Assembly (NCBI GenBank): GCA_029747585.1
Contig: JAPEVF010000382.1
Span: forward strand, 1-42,710
Direction: 5' to 3'
Source: Pleurotus djamor
Lineage: Eukaryota; Basidiomycota; Agaricomycetes; Agaricales; Pleurotaceae
DNA length: 42,710 bases
Part shown: positions 1 through 11,610 of the stretch, piece by piece
How positions within the stretch are numbered: position 1 is the first letter of the stretch
How the letters are laid out: each line of letters starts with the position of its first letter
Position numbers and translations under genes: made by a program
Notes under the pieces: model-generated
The model's input: only the letters and a program-made list of their open reading frames with translations
What the model was told of the DNA's origin: nothing
The model's database searches: none

Positions 1-836
1 ATGCCAATTTTTCCGCACCGATGGAAACCATCATCGAGCGACTCGAGCTCCCTGAGCTTGAGGAACTGTTTTACTTCTGCCAGCCCCCATTCAACTTGTT
101 CAAAGTCCCATGCCTTAAACGAGTACAATGGCCCCTTCATTTTGGCCATGGGCATGAAAATTGTCACGTCACTACGCTTCTATCGGATTTCTGTGGACTT
201 CAGTTGGACTGGACTCTGCTCATTGAGTCCCCTTGTACGCACTTCCATACTTATCTGTTGATCAACATGCACTGACAGGAAATATTAGCCAGTGGGACGG
301 AAAGTACGCCTCTGTGTCGCTCCTTCCCAAAAGAAATCATCGCTTCAATGCGACACCTGACTCTCTCCATAATTCCGTGGTGTTCCGCCGAGCACGCTAT
401 CTCAACCTTGAAGTACCTTGAAGACACATTTCCTTCTTCTGTGATTACTTGCCTCATCGTCATATTCGTCATCGATGCCGAAGTTATGGCTGACGAAGTC
501 TGGGATGACACAAGTTGGGATCTTGTTGCTTCACAACTTCGTCTCTGCGTCCTCAGACTGTGTCCCACCGAAACCATATCGGTTGTCTTCCAGATTAGTG
601 CATGGCGGGAGCCCTACTATCCTAATGAGGAGTTGTTGGAAATCGAGCGTACCACTGACCCAGAGGACATTGGGGACATATACATTGATGATTTGGATCG
701 AATCGGAAATGTCTATTACAGAGTGCAGGCCCAGGCTGAGCGCGCTCAGAGAATGATGGATATGCAGCTTTCCCGGATAAAAAACATGAAGTGGTCCATC
801 TCTGTGGAGTATAAAGAGGAGGAGGTCGTTTGGTGA
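1..836 (+). CDS. F-box-type family protein, C-terminal part (5' cut by window edge)
   Basis: This is the C-terminal portion of a paralog of the gene at 5636-6985. The exons are 1-234, read in the frame whose codons start at 3, and 289-836. They are separated by a 54 nt GT-AG intron (235-288). The second exon is 548 nt, exactly the length of the matching exon in the paralog. Matching blocks include IIERLELPELEEL, QWPLHFGHGHE and the shared C-terminus VEYKEEEVVW. The N-terminal F-box part lies off the window, so F-box membership is inferred from the paralog. No lesion is seen in the part present. The stop is 57 bp from the outer end of the inverted-repeat arm. Confidence 0.75.
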
Positions 837-1075
837 AGGGATGAACCTAGTTGTAGTGATGAAGGTTACCTTGTCGTTAAATAAGAGGGACTCATGCCAC
901 TTGACGGTATTGCCCGACATCAGTTATATTGAATTTGGGGAAAGTGTCAGACAAGGCCGTAAAGTACAGATGGCTAGAGAAATCCGATTATACAAGCTGA
1001 ATTACAGTAAAGAGAACCAAGTCCTTTTAGAGCCTTAAGAATAATGATAAATGGGACAAGAAAACAATCACGAAA

Positions 1076-2763
1076 TTACAGCTTGAAACCACCCTTCCAA
1101 AAGCGACCGAAGGTGTTGTCTGGGTCGTAGACGCTTTGGATACTCTTCAGGCGAAGATGGTTGGCGGTACCGTAGGACGAGTAGACATCTTGCTCAGGCA
1201 GGGCGTAGTTCGAGTACAACCAGGGATGATGTACGTTCCGTGCCTTGGCTTCCTGAGTGGCCCATGCAATCACTCCGCGAACAGCACTCTCCATTGCAGC
1301 GTCGTCAGACCTGGATGCCCACACGGTGTTGAGGTTGAGAACTACATATACAAAATTGGTCAATGGTGCGTGCGTAAGGATCAACAGGGAAAGGCTCACG
1401 AATGAGGTCGCCGTCCGCAGGGGAGAGTCCGAGGGGAGTTCCACCATTTGCAGCTGTAGCTTGGAGATGTGTCACAGCGATGGGTTGGAACGACGCAGAC
1501 CATTGGACTCGAGGCTTCCCAACGAGAGGCGCAAAGAGCTCATGGCACTTCTCGTAGATACCAATTGCCATGTCCACATCAATCTTCAACGTCACGGTCG
1601 AAAATATACGCCGCAGTCCAGAAGGGAAGGCATCGTCAACCTCTCCACTCAACGACTGTTGATTGGTATTTCCGCGGATGGAATCAGTGCCAGGGATCGA
1701 TGGGACAGCCAACATATCGTCGAAAAGATCTGTTTGCGAGACGTCGGCACCGAGGTAGGCATATGAAGAGAAGATCGTGTCGTTCTGCATGATCTCGTTG
1801 TAGCCCCACACAACAGAGCCTCCGCCATGGGGATCGTTCCTCAGCTTCACCATCATCTGTGTCATGGCATTGAATATCGCGGGGCCAGTAGAAATTGTAT
1901 GTCCTCTGAATCCACCCCACTTGGGGGTCAGTGGGTATGCCTTGACATCGAAGCGAGTGATGATGCCGAGGTTGGTGCTCCCGCCCTTGAGACCCCAGAA
2001 AAGATCAGGTTCCGAGGCTGCGTTCGCGTTGACAATTCGCCCGTCGGAGAGAACGACCTCATAGTTGACGACATTGTCAGAGGCGAATCCATGTTCTGGC
2101 GATAGGTTTGAGAATCCACCTGTCAAAGTGATCAGCGCTCACACTTCCGATTGATAGAAGACGTCTGCTTACCTCCAAGAATGAAACCACCCACACCCAC
2201 AATATTTGAGCGGCCACCAACGACTGTGACTCCAAACGGGTCTAGGGTGTCATATACCGCCCCCCATGTGCCTCCAGGACCCAGGCTCGCGACTTTCTTG
2301 TCTGCAGACAGCGTCGTTGCATTGATGAGTCGAAGATCAATAGCAATACCGGGGCTGGCAATATTGGCTGCACCGGCCCAAGGCATGTTTCCGACAGACC
2401 GTACAGAAAACGGACATTCGCCTTGCTTGACAATCTTGACCGCCTCAGATATATCTTCTGCATTGGTAGCAGCAACACGGCATTGTGCTACGAGCTCCGA
2501 CTCCTGAGGGGTGTAGTACGATGCGCTGAGCTCCTGGAAGCCCACAGAGCCAGGTAGCATGACTTTGTCGCTACCGAGCTTGGTCAGCAGGTCCTGACAC
2601 TGGAATTGGATACACAATCAGGAATAACCTCGATCGAAGAAAGTAAGAGACTTACACAGCCGTTGCTGGCGACAATTTGCCTTCTCAATTCATTGCTGAT
2701 GGTGGCTGCTTGTGATGAAGCGATGAGAACGAAGAGAAGGAGAGATGAAAAGGAAGAGGGCAT
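1076..2763 (-). CDS. Secreted FAD-linked oxidoreductase, BBE-type (left copy)
   Basis: There are four exons: 2656-2763, 2173-2599, 1400-2119 and 1076-1341, encoding 506 residues. An N-terminal signal peptide runs from MPSSFSSLLLF to about SSQA. It is followed by a FAD-binding type 4 (PCMH/VAO) domain with PWAGAANI, GPGGTWGAVYD and VVGGRSNIVGVGG, then the substrate domain. The C-terminal berberine-bridge (BBE) motif is YDPDNTFGRFW. Family members are secreted flavin-dependent oxidases of sugars, alkaloids or polyketides; the substrate here is unknown. The RSGGH motif, whose His normally binds FAD covalently, reads RSVGN, so that linkage is absent. The gene lies 626 bp downstream of the SDR on the same strand and has a near-identical copy at 24547-26231. 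Confidence 0.9.
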
Positions 2764-3389
2764 GTTGAGGAAGAGTTAAGTAGTTGCTTGGTGAATGGTT
2801 GACTTCCGTCCACTGTATCTCTTTTTATACAATGAAGAATTTCTCCCAGATGGACACGCGACAGTGGGTTCAACGTCAATTACCCACTGGCCTCCCGCTT
2901 CCAGACCGAATGCGCGAATGACGAGAAGCACATCGCGACGTGGATATGATTGGTTGTCACACTCTAGAATGTGGATTTGACAAGATGAGCATTTCGTGTG
3001 GGTTGAGTTCGTCTGAAGTCGCCGTACAGGTGGCTCGTGTCCCACATTTGGATTTTGCTAAACCAAGTTTACCAACGCTAAACTGTTGAAACGATGTTGA
3101 GAGTCGGAACGTTATCTTAACTGGGATGAGCGTACCCTCCAAAGAGCCATTGATAGCCGAGACACAGGCACAATGTAATCTGGCGAGCGACAATTAAATG
3201 AAGGCGTGAGGCGAGACCTTCGAGAAAGCCATTCATTGGCCATAGTTGGAGGGGCTTAGTTGTCGCAGCCTGGTGCTCGCCCTGCGAACCCAAAAGCAGG
3301 ATGATGCTGGGTCGATGTTGGGTGTACTTAACATTCCCGGAAGTAGGTTTCATAGACATACACACAAGAAGACAAGACTTAAGCTCCAA
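2764..3389. other. Intergenic region between left SDR and FAD oxidoreductase
   Basis: No gene is seen. The stretch holds the SDR 3' flank and the FAD oxidoreductase promoter. It matches 23565-24546 in inverted orientation, except that the right copy carries roughly 300-350 extra bases in the middle. Confidence 0.6.
2821..2829 (-). promoter_or_regulatory. TATA box of left FAD oxidoreductase
   Basis: TATAAAAAG on the minus strand lies about 60 nt upstream of the ATG at 2763. The right copy has TATAAAA at an equivalent distance. Confidence 0.55.
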
Positions 3390-4502
3390 TTACCAAGCAC
3401 AGTGTCCGCCATCGACCTTGATACTGTAGATGGCCATAAATTACTGCTTTACCTGTGTGAACTGATGGATGACTTACTCGCTTCCCGTACAGAATGAGGA
3501 GGCATCACTTGCAAGCCACAGACAAGCACCGCGCAGCTCATCAGGGCGTCCGAGCCTGCCTATTGGGTTCATGCCGGACCACTCCTTCCGCACCTCGGGN
3601 TTTTTTATCCAAGAAGGCAGCAGTCATTCTGTATTAACAAGCAAAATGTGAAGTTCTGGTTAGTGTGGATTATTGGACACNAAAAAAGAAGCGCAGGCAC
3701 TTGGTTTCGATAAATCCGGGGCTGAGAGTATTGACACGGATTCCTTTGACGCCGAGTTCGCAAGCCATCGATCGAGCCAGCTGAAGCACAGCAGACTTGC
3801 TAGTCTGATACGCGAGCCAATGTTGGTCCTGTCAAACACCAGTCACATGAGATTCCGTGGAATATATACAGCAGGAGAAACTCACCTTTATCGTAGTGGT
3901 ACCGCATATACTCGCTGTCATGATGATGCTTCCTGGGATGCCTAACTTTTCCATCTGACGCCCAGCCGCCTGCGCGGTGTGCAAAACGCCGTTGACGTTG
4001 ATGGTCATGACCTTCAATCAAGCCTCCAGTATGAGCACAGGTAGTCAAATTAACTCGTCATGGGAAAATGCACCTTGTTGAACGCGTCGGCAGGATACCC
4101 CAAGCACTCAGCGCCGGCCAATATACCTGCATTAGCGAAGCAGATATCCAAGCGGCCTTCCTTGGCGACAATATCTTCGGCGATCTTCCACATTTGTAAT
4201 TGATCAGTAACATCGCCACTGACGTATTCAAGGCGTCCGTTCTTGACGCCAGGAGCTGAGACGGGAAGTGCTGAAGCGAAATCCTGAGCAAGTTCAAAGT
4301 CGGTGTCGGGATCTTGGGGAAGGTCGAGACAGTAGACGACCGCGCCAGCTTCAGCAAATCCAAGGGCAACTTCCAAGCCGATCCCGCGTTGACCACCTGT
4401 CACAAGGGCAACTTTCTTTTCCAAGGAGAACTGGTTGAAGACGGAGCGACGCGGAGTCTGGCCGGAGAGCGCAGCAGACATGCCAACGAGAGGATTCGCC
4501 AT
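3390..4502 (-). CDS. Short-chain dehydrogenase/reductase (left copy)
   Basis: There are five exons: 4074-4502, 3886-4011, 3701-3828, 3478-3628 and 3390-3423, about 288 residues. Classical SDR features are present: the cofactor loop TGGQRGIG near residue 35, the NAG motif (FANAG) near 125, the catalytic pair YQTSK (Tyr-x3-Lys), and the NTLSPGFIET segment. It is an NAD(P)-dependent oxidoreductase of unknown substrate. Exon 4 holds an N at 3600 beside six T. Counting that N as a base breaks the frame; removing it restores alignment with the right copy. I therefore treat it as a sequence artefact, not a pseudogene. A second N (3681) is in an intron. The FAD oxidoreductase follows on the same strand. 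Confidence 0.88.
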
Positions 4503-5100
4503 GATAGTTGATACATAGAATTCCTCACATAGTCTGTGTATAAGAGAGATGGGAATCCACTCTCAAGCGCGATGGATTTGTGACTCAAAACTTTTGCTTT
4601 GGAAGGAGCTCGGCGTATCCCCGACTGGGCTTTTGTGTTGGTGAGAAGTTCTTCTGTGGCCTTTGTCGGCCACCATTCACAAGGTGAATTGTTACGATGT
4701 TACCCGAGGTGGAGCCTTGATTAAAATAGGAATCAGTTGATGTAACCAATGAAAAGAGATCAACTGAACGAACTGTATGATGCGGCATGAAGACGTGCTA
4801 CATCTCTAGCAACACCCATGGGTTGATACATAGATATCTGGGCAGTGGATTGTCCTGAGTATTTAGTACTCAAGCGCATTCGCCCGTTGGTCCAACTTGA
4901 GCTGGAGCTTGCCGCGCTCCAGAGTCTAGCGTTAACGGAATTTTTGAGGTGTAAATCGGAAGTCTTATTGAAGGAAGAGTCGCCACATTCATAAGAGAGG
5001 GCTACTCTGAGGCAACCCGACTGACTAACGAAAGCGTGTCCGACGAGACAGTCAATAAATGACGGAGGCGTGGATTCCGGTTGCTGAAGGCATTGCGAGA

Positions 5101-5144
5101 AGCAGATAGCAGATACATAGCAGATAGCAGATAGCAGATAGCAG
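5101..5144. repeat. Tandem 7-mer repeat (AGCAGAT)n
   Basis: Five full AGCAGAT units plus a partial AGCAG, interrupted once by ACAT after the second unit. It is a simple microsatellite-type repeat outside coding sequence. Confidence 0.9.
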
Positions 5145-5256
5145 AATTCGAGTAACGCTCTCTAGACTCCAGAGCGCGGAAGCAATGTATCCGGTACAAC
5201 GCAGAGGTCGGAAGACTCAGCTTGAGAACCAACCTGGGACTCGGAGCTGCCTATCA

Positions 5257-5272
5257 ACACGTGATCACGTGT
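5257..5272. repeat. Perfect 16-bp palindrome ACACGTGATCACGTGT
   Basis: A perfect dyad carrying two CACGTG E-box cores overlapping TGATCA. The core CACGTGATCACGT recurs at 21632-21644. It could be a binding site for a dimeric regulator; that is inference. Confidence 0.6.
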
Positions 5273-5635
5273 ACTTGCCTTTGTCGGACATTGGTCGCGT
5301 GATGCGAGATCACTCATCGCGTCCCTCATTCGGCCTCCATCGCACGCCCCAGCACTTCCGATATCCACTGCTCCAAGATCTCTCATCGAATATAACTGAA
5401 AGCCTTGTTGTCATCTAGTACATACATTCATCCCCAGCAAATTTGGGAACTTTCATTGAACTTGTTGGGAACTTGAGTGACATATCGTTGCTCTTCCTTT
5501 CCTCCAGGCTTAATTGGTGGTTAACCTCCAATGAACTATCTATGCCCCCTCAGACACTGATTTATACCAATAGTATGCCAAATTGCTGGTTTTTTTAACT
5601 TCTTCCCAGTGGGACCTGTCACTTGCTCACCCACG

Positions 5636-6985
5636 ATGCCAGGGAATAGTCTCCTCCCCGTCGAAATTGCGGGGCAAATTCTGAGTCATATTGCGACAGA
5701 TATCGACTCACTGAAGGCATGCTCGCTCGCTCATACCTCTTTTCTACCGTTCACCCAGAAATATCTTTTTGCTGAGTTTATCATTGGAAGAGATGACGAC
5801 CACACACACGACATCCCACTGTATCGTAAACTATTGGAAATCATACGGTCCTCCCCGCACCTCGCTCTTCACTTCCGGAAGGTCGTCCTGAACATCAGCC
5901 TAAGATCTGGTGTGGTCGAGAGCGACCTTTTGTCTCAGTTACTTCCGAAGCTTCGTTGTGTCAAATCCCTCACAATCAAATGCAGTGGTCCCCTCTACAC
6001 GCTCTTCCTTCCAAGTATCCATGCTTCTGTTTTGGAAATGATTGGATCTTCGTCCTTAGAAACACTGGAAATCATTTCGTGGAAGTTCAAAAACGACGCA
6101 AGTGACCTGATCGCACTTGTATCACCGTGTGCTACCACCTTACGAAAGCTTTGGCTTGACACCGATTTTTCTACGCCAACCGAGGTCATCATCGAGCGAC
6201 TGGAGCTCCCGGAACTAGCGGAGCTGTGCCACTTCCGCCAACCTCCGTTCAGCTTGTTCAAATCGCCACGCCTTCAGCGGATACAATGGCCCCTTCATTT
6301 TGGCCATGAGGATTGCCATGCTACCAAAGTTCTCTCCGATCTCTGTGGGCTTCAGTTGCGCTGGACTCTGCTCGTTGGCTCATCTTGTACGTATCTTCAT
6401 ATTTATCCGAATCACGTACACTAACGGGGAATACTAGACATCGGTCTCGAGAATGCGCCTCCGTGTCGCTCCCTCCCAAACGAAATAATCGCTTCAATCC
6501 AACATCTGACCCTCTCAATAATTGCGTGGTGCTCTGAAGAGCACACTATATCCACCTTGGAATACCTCCAAGACACCTTCGCTTCTTCCGCTCTCACTTG
6601 CCTCACCATTGTCTTCGTAATTGATGCTGGGGTTATGGCCGAAGAACTCTGGGATGACGAGAGATGGGATCGTGTCGCTTCACAGCTCCGTCTCTGCGTC
6701 CTCGGACTGTGCCCCACTGATATTATATCAGTTGTCTTCCAAATCAGCCAGTGGCGTGAGCCTCACCAACCCAATGAAGAATTGCTGGAAATGGAGCGTC
6801 ATACCGACCCAGAGGATATAGAGGACATGTTCATTGATGACTTGGACCGATACGGAGATGTTTATTATAGAGTACAAGCCCAGGTCGAGAAAGCTCAAAA
6901 AATGATGGATATGCAGCTTTCCCGGATAAAAAACATGAATTGGTCCATGTCTGTGGAGTATAAAGAGGAGGAGGTCGTTTGGTGA
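5636..6985 (+). CDS. F-box-type protein (paralog of the gene at 1-836)
   Basis: The exons are 5636-6386 and 6438-6985, joined across a 51 nt intron in phase 1, giving 432 residues. I chose the ATG at 5636 (MPGNSLLPVEIAGQIL) over the in-frame ATG at 5609 because the F-box-like segment (LLPVEIAGQILSHI, then LKACSLAHTSF) starts directly after it, as is usual in this basidiomycete family. The rest is LRR-like, with patterns such as LRCVKSLTI, SSLETLEI and TLRKLWLD. The C-terminus is acidic (MFIDDLDRYGDVYY) and ends EYKEEEVVW. Such proteins are thought to serve as SCF ubiquitin-ligase substrate receptors; the target is unknown. It converges with the Trk gene. Confidence 0.8.
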
Positions 6986-7317
6986 GGGGAAGAATCCAAG
7001 TGTAGTGCTAGTGATGATGGTTACCTTATCGTCAAGAGGGGCGTACACTTGTATCAAACGAACGTGTAGAGTAATGATCAATGAGAATCAACCAGGAAGA
7101 TAATCACTCTACCCCGGCCTACCACTCGGGACATGCAATTATTATGACGGTAAATATGCGAGCAAGAAAATACGCAACAATAATGGCAATGAATCTACAC
7201 TATCTTATAGCTATAGAATACAGTCCCCAACTCGACGGCAAGTTTGGGCGCGATGCGAATAGAAGGATTGAACGAAGGTCATGAACGGAAATAACTTGTG
7301 TCTTGGATTGAGTGCTG
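6986..7317. other. Tail-to-tail intergenic region
   Basis: Shared 3' flank of the converging F-box and Trk genes. Nothing recognised. Confidence 0.5.
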
Positions 7318-10300
7318 CTATCCCATTTCAGGAGCGCCAGGGGGGTTCAAGTTGATGGGCGTAGAGGCGTCTGGGTGAGAGGGTGTTGTACATACATCGT
7401 GTCTATTCAACTCTGTCGGCAACAAGATTGCGCGGTCAACAGCGAGAGGTAGGCCACGATGTCTCCCGCGAACCCTGAGTTTCATGAATCATATCAGCGA
7501 CCATACGTGGGCAACATCATCATCAAACCGTGCACGCACATTACAACGATGATGATCAACTTGGATAATGGCTTCATAGCACCACAAAACGAGAAGTTAT
7601 CCTATATCACGAAGCGTAAGTCATGGCGTAGCAGTATAAAGTTGTTCAAACTGACGTAGGGGACCCCCAGAGTCAAGCCGATACCACCAAAGGCCGAGAC
7701 AAGCTCAAAGAGGACTCGAAACATGTCAAACCATTTCTTATTCTCGTCCATAATCGAGCCCCTCTCGATGATTGCGATGAAGAACACGGACCAAACCAAC
7801 CACCACATATCTATTCAGACAACTTAGATAGCCAGTGACAGTTGATTTAGGGGAAGGGGACGAACCGTTTGACACCTGTCTTCGAAGATGCCAATCTAGG
7901 TACTTTCCGACCCGCTCACGAGGTGGAAGACTTTCCAAGTTTGTGGGCTCTTGATCTTTCTCGTCCGGGGGAACTTGAAATATACCAAGGGACTTTTCTT
8001 CATACACATTGGTGGAACGAATACTCAAGGCGACCTAATATGTCGGTCAGAATCTAGTACGGTGGCTAAAGTGTTCGAGACATACCGGATAAACCTAAAC
8101 TTAGAGTTAATATAACATCTAGGCTGACCAAGTGCAGTTGCTTACAGCAATATACATCAAGATGACGTACATGAACCTGCGGGGAAGATGAGTTGAAGGA
8201 GGGTGGAGTGAATCGTACAACTGACTGAACTGCTGGTGCCAAGTTTGCGATGGGTACGATAGCAAACCCGGAGGCACGGGCAGAAAGCCCTTGGAACAAC
8301 CCTGCGATCGTGCGAGGTCCGACACTGAGCGCTTCAAATGCGGGAAGACCAATATCTAATGAACGGGTGAGAGGTTAACGTTTTAACCCTTGCATTAGGA
8401 AGCTTTGAGGAGAAGCTTACTCAGAACTTCGAAGGCCACCCATTCGATGACACTAGGTGGGGAAGTATCAGAGAAAGTTCAGCGACTCTGAAAGTCACAG
8501 AGGGCCGACCTGAAGAGGATGAGGCATATGAGGAGAAACCAAGTTTGGTGACTCGGGAATCTAGAGGAATGGGGGTGTTTAATTGAAGGATCTTCCCTGC
8601 ACCACTGGGTAAGTAGCTTACAGGTATATGAAACATCTGCCGCATGGAGTGAGCCGACGCTCTGTGATATTCCTGACAACTTAACAAACCTGCGAGGATG
8701 GTCTATCAGGAATTCCAAGGCTTTATGTATGTCTGATTCGATGCGCGTGAATTTATAGCCGATCCAGCTGTACGTAGGGAAAGAAACGCGAATTAAGCAT
8801 GGTAAGGTAATGGTGAGCGATGTCATGCTCACATAGTAAAGCGAAGACTATTCAGATATGTCATCTATTGAGAGCGGAAAAGCCAACCGAAGGGTGATAG
8901 ACGCACAAGATAGGCTAGAAGGAACAGGTTGAATGATAGCGAGTCGGGATGCGGGTTGGAACACACCAAAGCGTTATTTCCCGCTAGGATGACGAACATC
9001 AAGGCAACTACACCACGTCGTTCATATGAAGTTTCGGAAAGAAGTTTTGAGGTGTACGTACCCATCATTAGATACGCCGACTGGAACGGCACCATCCCCC
9101 TAGAGGAAAGAGGCTGTCAGGTTGCATCCATGTATTGAGGAAAAGGCCTCTGCGCACAGGTCGACCAGCGACAACCCGCCTCCCGTGTAAGCACCCATCA
9201 CTTGAAACAACGCAAACCTGTATCAGCAATTGAGCATGGTGCCGCGAAAAAGAAGTAGGGGAACACTGAACCAAGGCTTTTGAACGAGCCTAGGTTGGGC
9301 TTCAAACACTCCATCGTATGTGTGCGTGACTGACAACCACGGAGCGAACAGTAGGTACGCGAATAATTGAGTGAGGACGAAATACTGCGCCAACCAACGT
9401 TAGCCAACTCCATCAAAATGAAGAAGATATGGTCTTACTGAAGGGACGAGATAACTCAACAGCCTCAATGCACGATATTCCGCGCCGCCGACTTCTTCGA
9501 TTTGTTCATCCGTAAGCGTCTCCACATGTATATCAGAGTTTCTCCCAACAGTGAGTGGGAAGGAAAGCCAGGAAACGACCTTTGCGTTCATGCCGGATAT
9601 GAACCGATCCATAGCATTTCCCTCCTCGCTTATGCGAAGTTGTCCGTCATGTAAAGGTAAAGGGTATCCAGGTCGCCTCACGGTGTGAGGAGAAGGTCCA
9701 CCTCCAGATATGGGAGTGAGAGCTGTTTCTCCGTTTTCATTGACGCCAGTGATAGTTTGAGTCGAAGATATGGTGAGGGTGCGTTCAAGCTTGGCATAGG
9801 TCTTCGGGGATATGTACCGAATAGCCTTCTGAGCGACGTTGAGGGGTCCCGGAAACCCGCCGTAGTCCTGAAACTTTGCTTGGTCACCAAGTTGAGGTGC
9901 GGCGTGGACACTCAAGGTCCGCTGATGGGGGGCTAGCATCGTCACTAGATAAGTCCTCGACATTGAGGGGTGACTGGGTCAAAGCCGTGCTGGCTGCTTT
10001 GGGAGAGCCAGTGACGCTCTTGGCTTCTCGTATATCGAGTGTTACCTCCTCAGGCTTATTCCTACTATGCTGACTCCGTCTAGCATCCGCGAGGACAGGT
10101 GATCTTAAGCTAGAGCCTGGGGATGCGTTGTCTGCTGTCGATCGCGTTGGTTGTTGTGCTGGTTGGTCAATCACAATTATCAGGCTTGGTGGGGCGCCGA
10201 CACCGGGGTGATTGGTAGCAGATGGGACAGCTGGCGAGTCTGTGATACCCTTTTCCATATCATCCGAGCCAGGATGGGGGTTCGGCACCTCTTGACCTAA

Positions 10301-11005
10301 CCGGAAAGCGTGGATAGGCGAGGAGATTGAATTTAACAACATTGTTCTAGTGCGCTTGATGGATAGCAGGGTGCCACGCCGATTGGGGCGATGTTGGAGA
10401 GCAACATACTTGCATCGTGTACGGAAGTAGTTCCTTTATTCTGTCCATGAATCGGGGAGGTCATGTAGAACTAGTCAAGATGCTCACTTGCGGACCAGAA
10501 CCATGACCCACGATACCATTGAAATATCGCCCTTATAACGCCCATCTCAGCGCAGGTCCGTAATGAAAAGGAAGGAGCTCACAATCATCATCAAGACATA
10601 CAGGATGACTTGCTGCAACGCCGTTGTCGCCGATAAATTCACTGTCGACAAGCCAGTCACCGTCATCGATGAATAACAAAGAAACAAGCAGTCCAGATAG
10701 CTGATATGAAACCGCCCATTGCATGCGTAAAACACGCCCGATATGATGAGAGGAATAAAGGCGAATGAGAGTAAGTGAATGCGAAAGAAAGTGCTCTCTT
10801 TCTTAATTGTATGCCAGAGGCCTTGACGCGGTGCGTCAGCAATGACCGTTTGGGATTGCGATGCGCACGAATCTAAAGCTTGTGGTGCGAGACCAAGTAC
10901 ACTGTCCTTCATGTCCTCGTCGCCGGGGGAAGAATTACTTGAAAGTCTCTCGGAGTTGTAGGATGACTGTAGGGGAGAACGAAGAACACGGTGAATGTGG
11001 GCCAT
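7318..11005 (-). CDS. TRK1: Trk-type high-affinity K+ transporter
   Basis: This is a plasma-membrane K+ transporter of the Trk/HKT superfamily with four M1-P-M2 units. The filter-region segments are TVTGLSTVNL, GAYTGGGLSL, AGNNALPIF and SARASGFAIV. The C-terminal block is VPYDNFSFCGAMKPLSKL then RGRHRGLPLAVDRAIL. About 21 exons: 10583-11005, 10488-10531, 10433 to about 9960, about 9880-9439, 9265-9384, 9158-9217, 9062-9099, 8967-9007, 8907-8914, 8833-8847, 8690-8767, 8622-8636, 8510-8560, 8421-8452, 8226-8355, 8146-8176, 8086-8094, 7866-8034, 7656-7810, 7540-7601, 7318-7474. Four exons are only 8, 9, 15 and 15 nt. The junction within the long cytoplasmic loop (9.88-9.96 kb) is ambiguous. One junction (9265 to 9217) does not close in frame with a GT donor. 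Family assignment is firm; TRK1 follows fungal usage. Confidence 0.9.
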
Positions 11006-11610
11006 TGTTGGGTATTTAGCTTTGTAGACTCCTCGTGGGCTCAGCTCCAGCGACAGTTCTCAGGACCAACTAGCGAATTTAACTCCTGCGGTCGCCTTCA
11101 TATGAAACGTCGAGCATCCGTCCATCTTCAACCACCCTTCCAAACTTCGACTAGCGTACATCCACGGAAGCAGCTGAGGCGTGGCGTGCATAATTATAGC
11201 AAGAAGATGGAATCATGCAAAGAATGGTGCCCGTTCGATTAGTGTAGCTGTTCAACGTCGAGATTTGGAAGTTGAGCGACGTTGAGGAACGTTGAATTGT
11301 TCAACGTTCGACGTTGGAACTTGAGCAATTTCAAACCCTGAAATTTGAGTCCTTGGTAGTCTTTGCTAGTGTACACCCAATTGTATTGATTGTGTGAACG
11401 GTGTTTCCCACAGTCACAAGCTTCGAGTAAGTACAGTGACAAACGCGGTACTCTAAAGCTTTCTAGATCGTCTCCACCAAGGAAACGTCTTCAATCACGA
11501 ATCACTGTGATATGAGTTAAGATGAGGTCTCAAACGATATGGAAAAACCACCCGCACCGGGAAGACCTTCACACCAGTGCTGGCAAAGATCTTTACATAA
11601 AATGGTTGAG
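11006..11610. other. Intergenic region upstream of Trk gene
   Basis: Trk promoter region and 3' flank of the small secreted protein gene. It contains a cluster of TTCAACGT/ACGTTGAA words and a hairpin (11287-11309). No gene is seen. Confidence 0.5.
11287..11309. repeat. Short inverted repeat (hairpin)
   Basis: Perfect 10-bp arms GAACGTTGAA around a TTG loop, with further TTCAACGT copies nearby (about 11251). It could be a regulatory dyad of the Trk promoter or a 3'-end hairpin; undetermined. Confidence 0.6.

Larger units (their letters stand above)
893..4751. repeat. Left arm of large inverted repeat (FAD oxidoreductase + SDR)
   Basis: Read on the minus strand, this 3.86 kb segment matches 22206-26413 on the plus strand. 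The outer edge is at CATGCCACTTGA (893 on). The inner edge is at a shared CATTGG near 4746-4751. The arm carries the complete FAD oxidoreductase and SDR genes with identical exon phases, plus their promoters and 3' flanks. It is shorter than the right arm mainly because the intergenic stretch between the two genes is 626 bp here and 982 bp there. Edges were placed by eye and may shift by tens of bases. Confidence 0.85.
4503..5635. other. Intergenic region upstream of left SDR and of the F-box gene
   Basis: The region lies between two divergently transcribed genes. The part up to about 4751 belongs to the inverted-repeat arm. The rest holds a short tandem repeat (5101-5144) and a perfect palindrome (5257-5272). 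No gene is recognised. Confidence 0.55.

Noticed and set aside
1136..2105. Plus-strand open frames opposite the left FAD oxidoreductase
   Set aside because: Antisense shadows of a clearly recognised gene; no independent protein pattern.
3478..3628. Frameshifted, non-functional left SDR
   Set aside because: The shift depends on one N beside a homopolymer; without it the exon aligns with the right copy through the stop.
1076..4502. Secondary-metabolite cluster built on the two oxidoreductases
   Set aside because: No backbone enzyme (PKS, NRPS, terpene cyclase), no P450 and no transporter typical of such a cluster is present in the window.
5101..5144. CRISPR-like array
   Set aside because: Seven-base units with no spacers in a fungal genome; a simple microsatellite.
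9660..9936. Plus-strand open frame inside the Trk locus
   Set aside because: Antisense to the Trk cytoplasmic loop exon, which reads DYGGFPGPLN in the right context.
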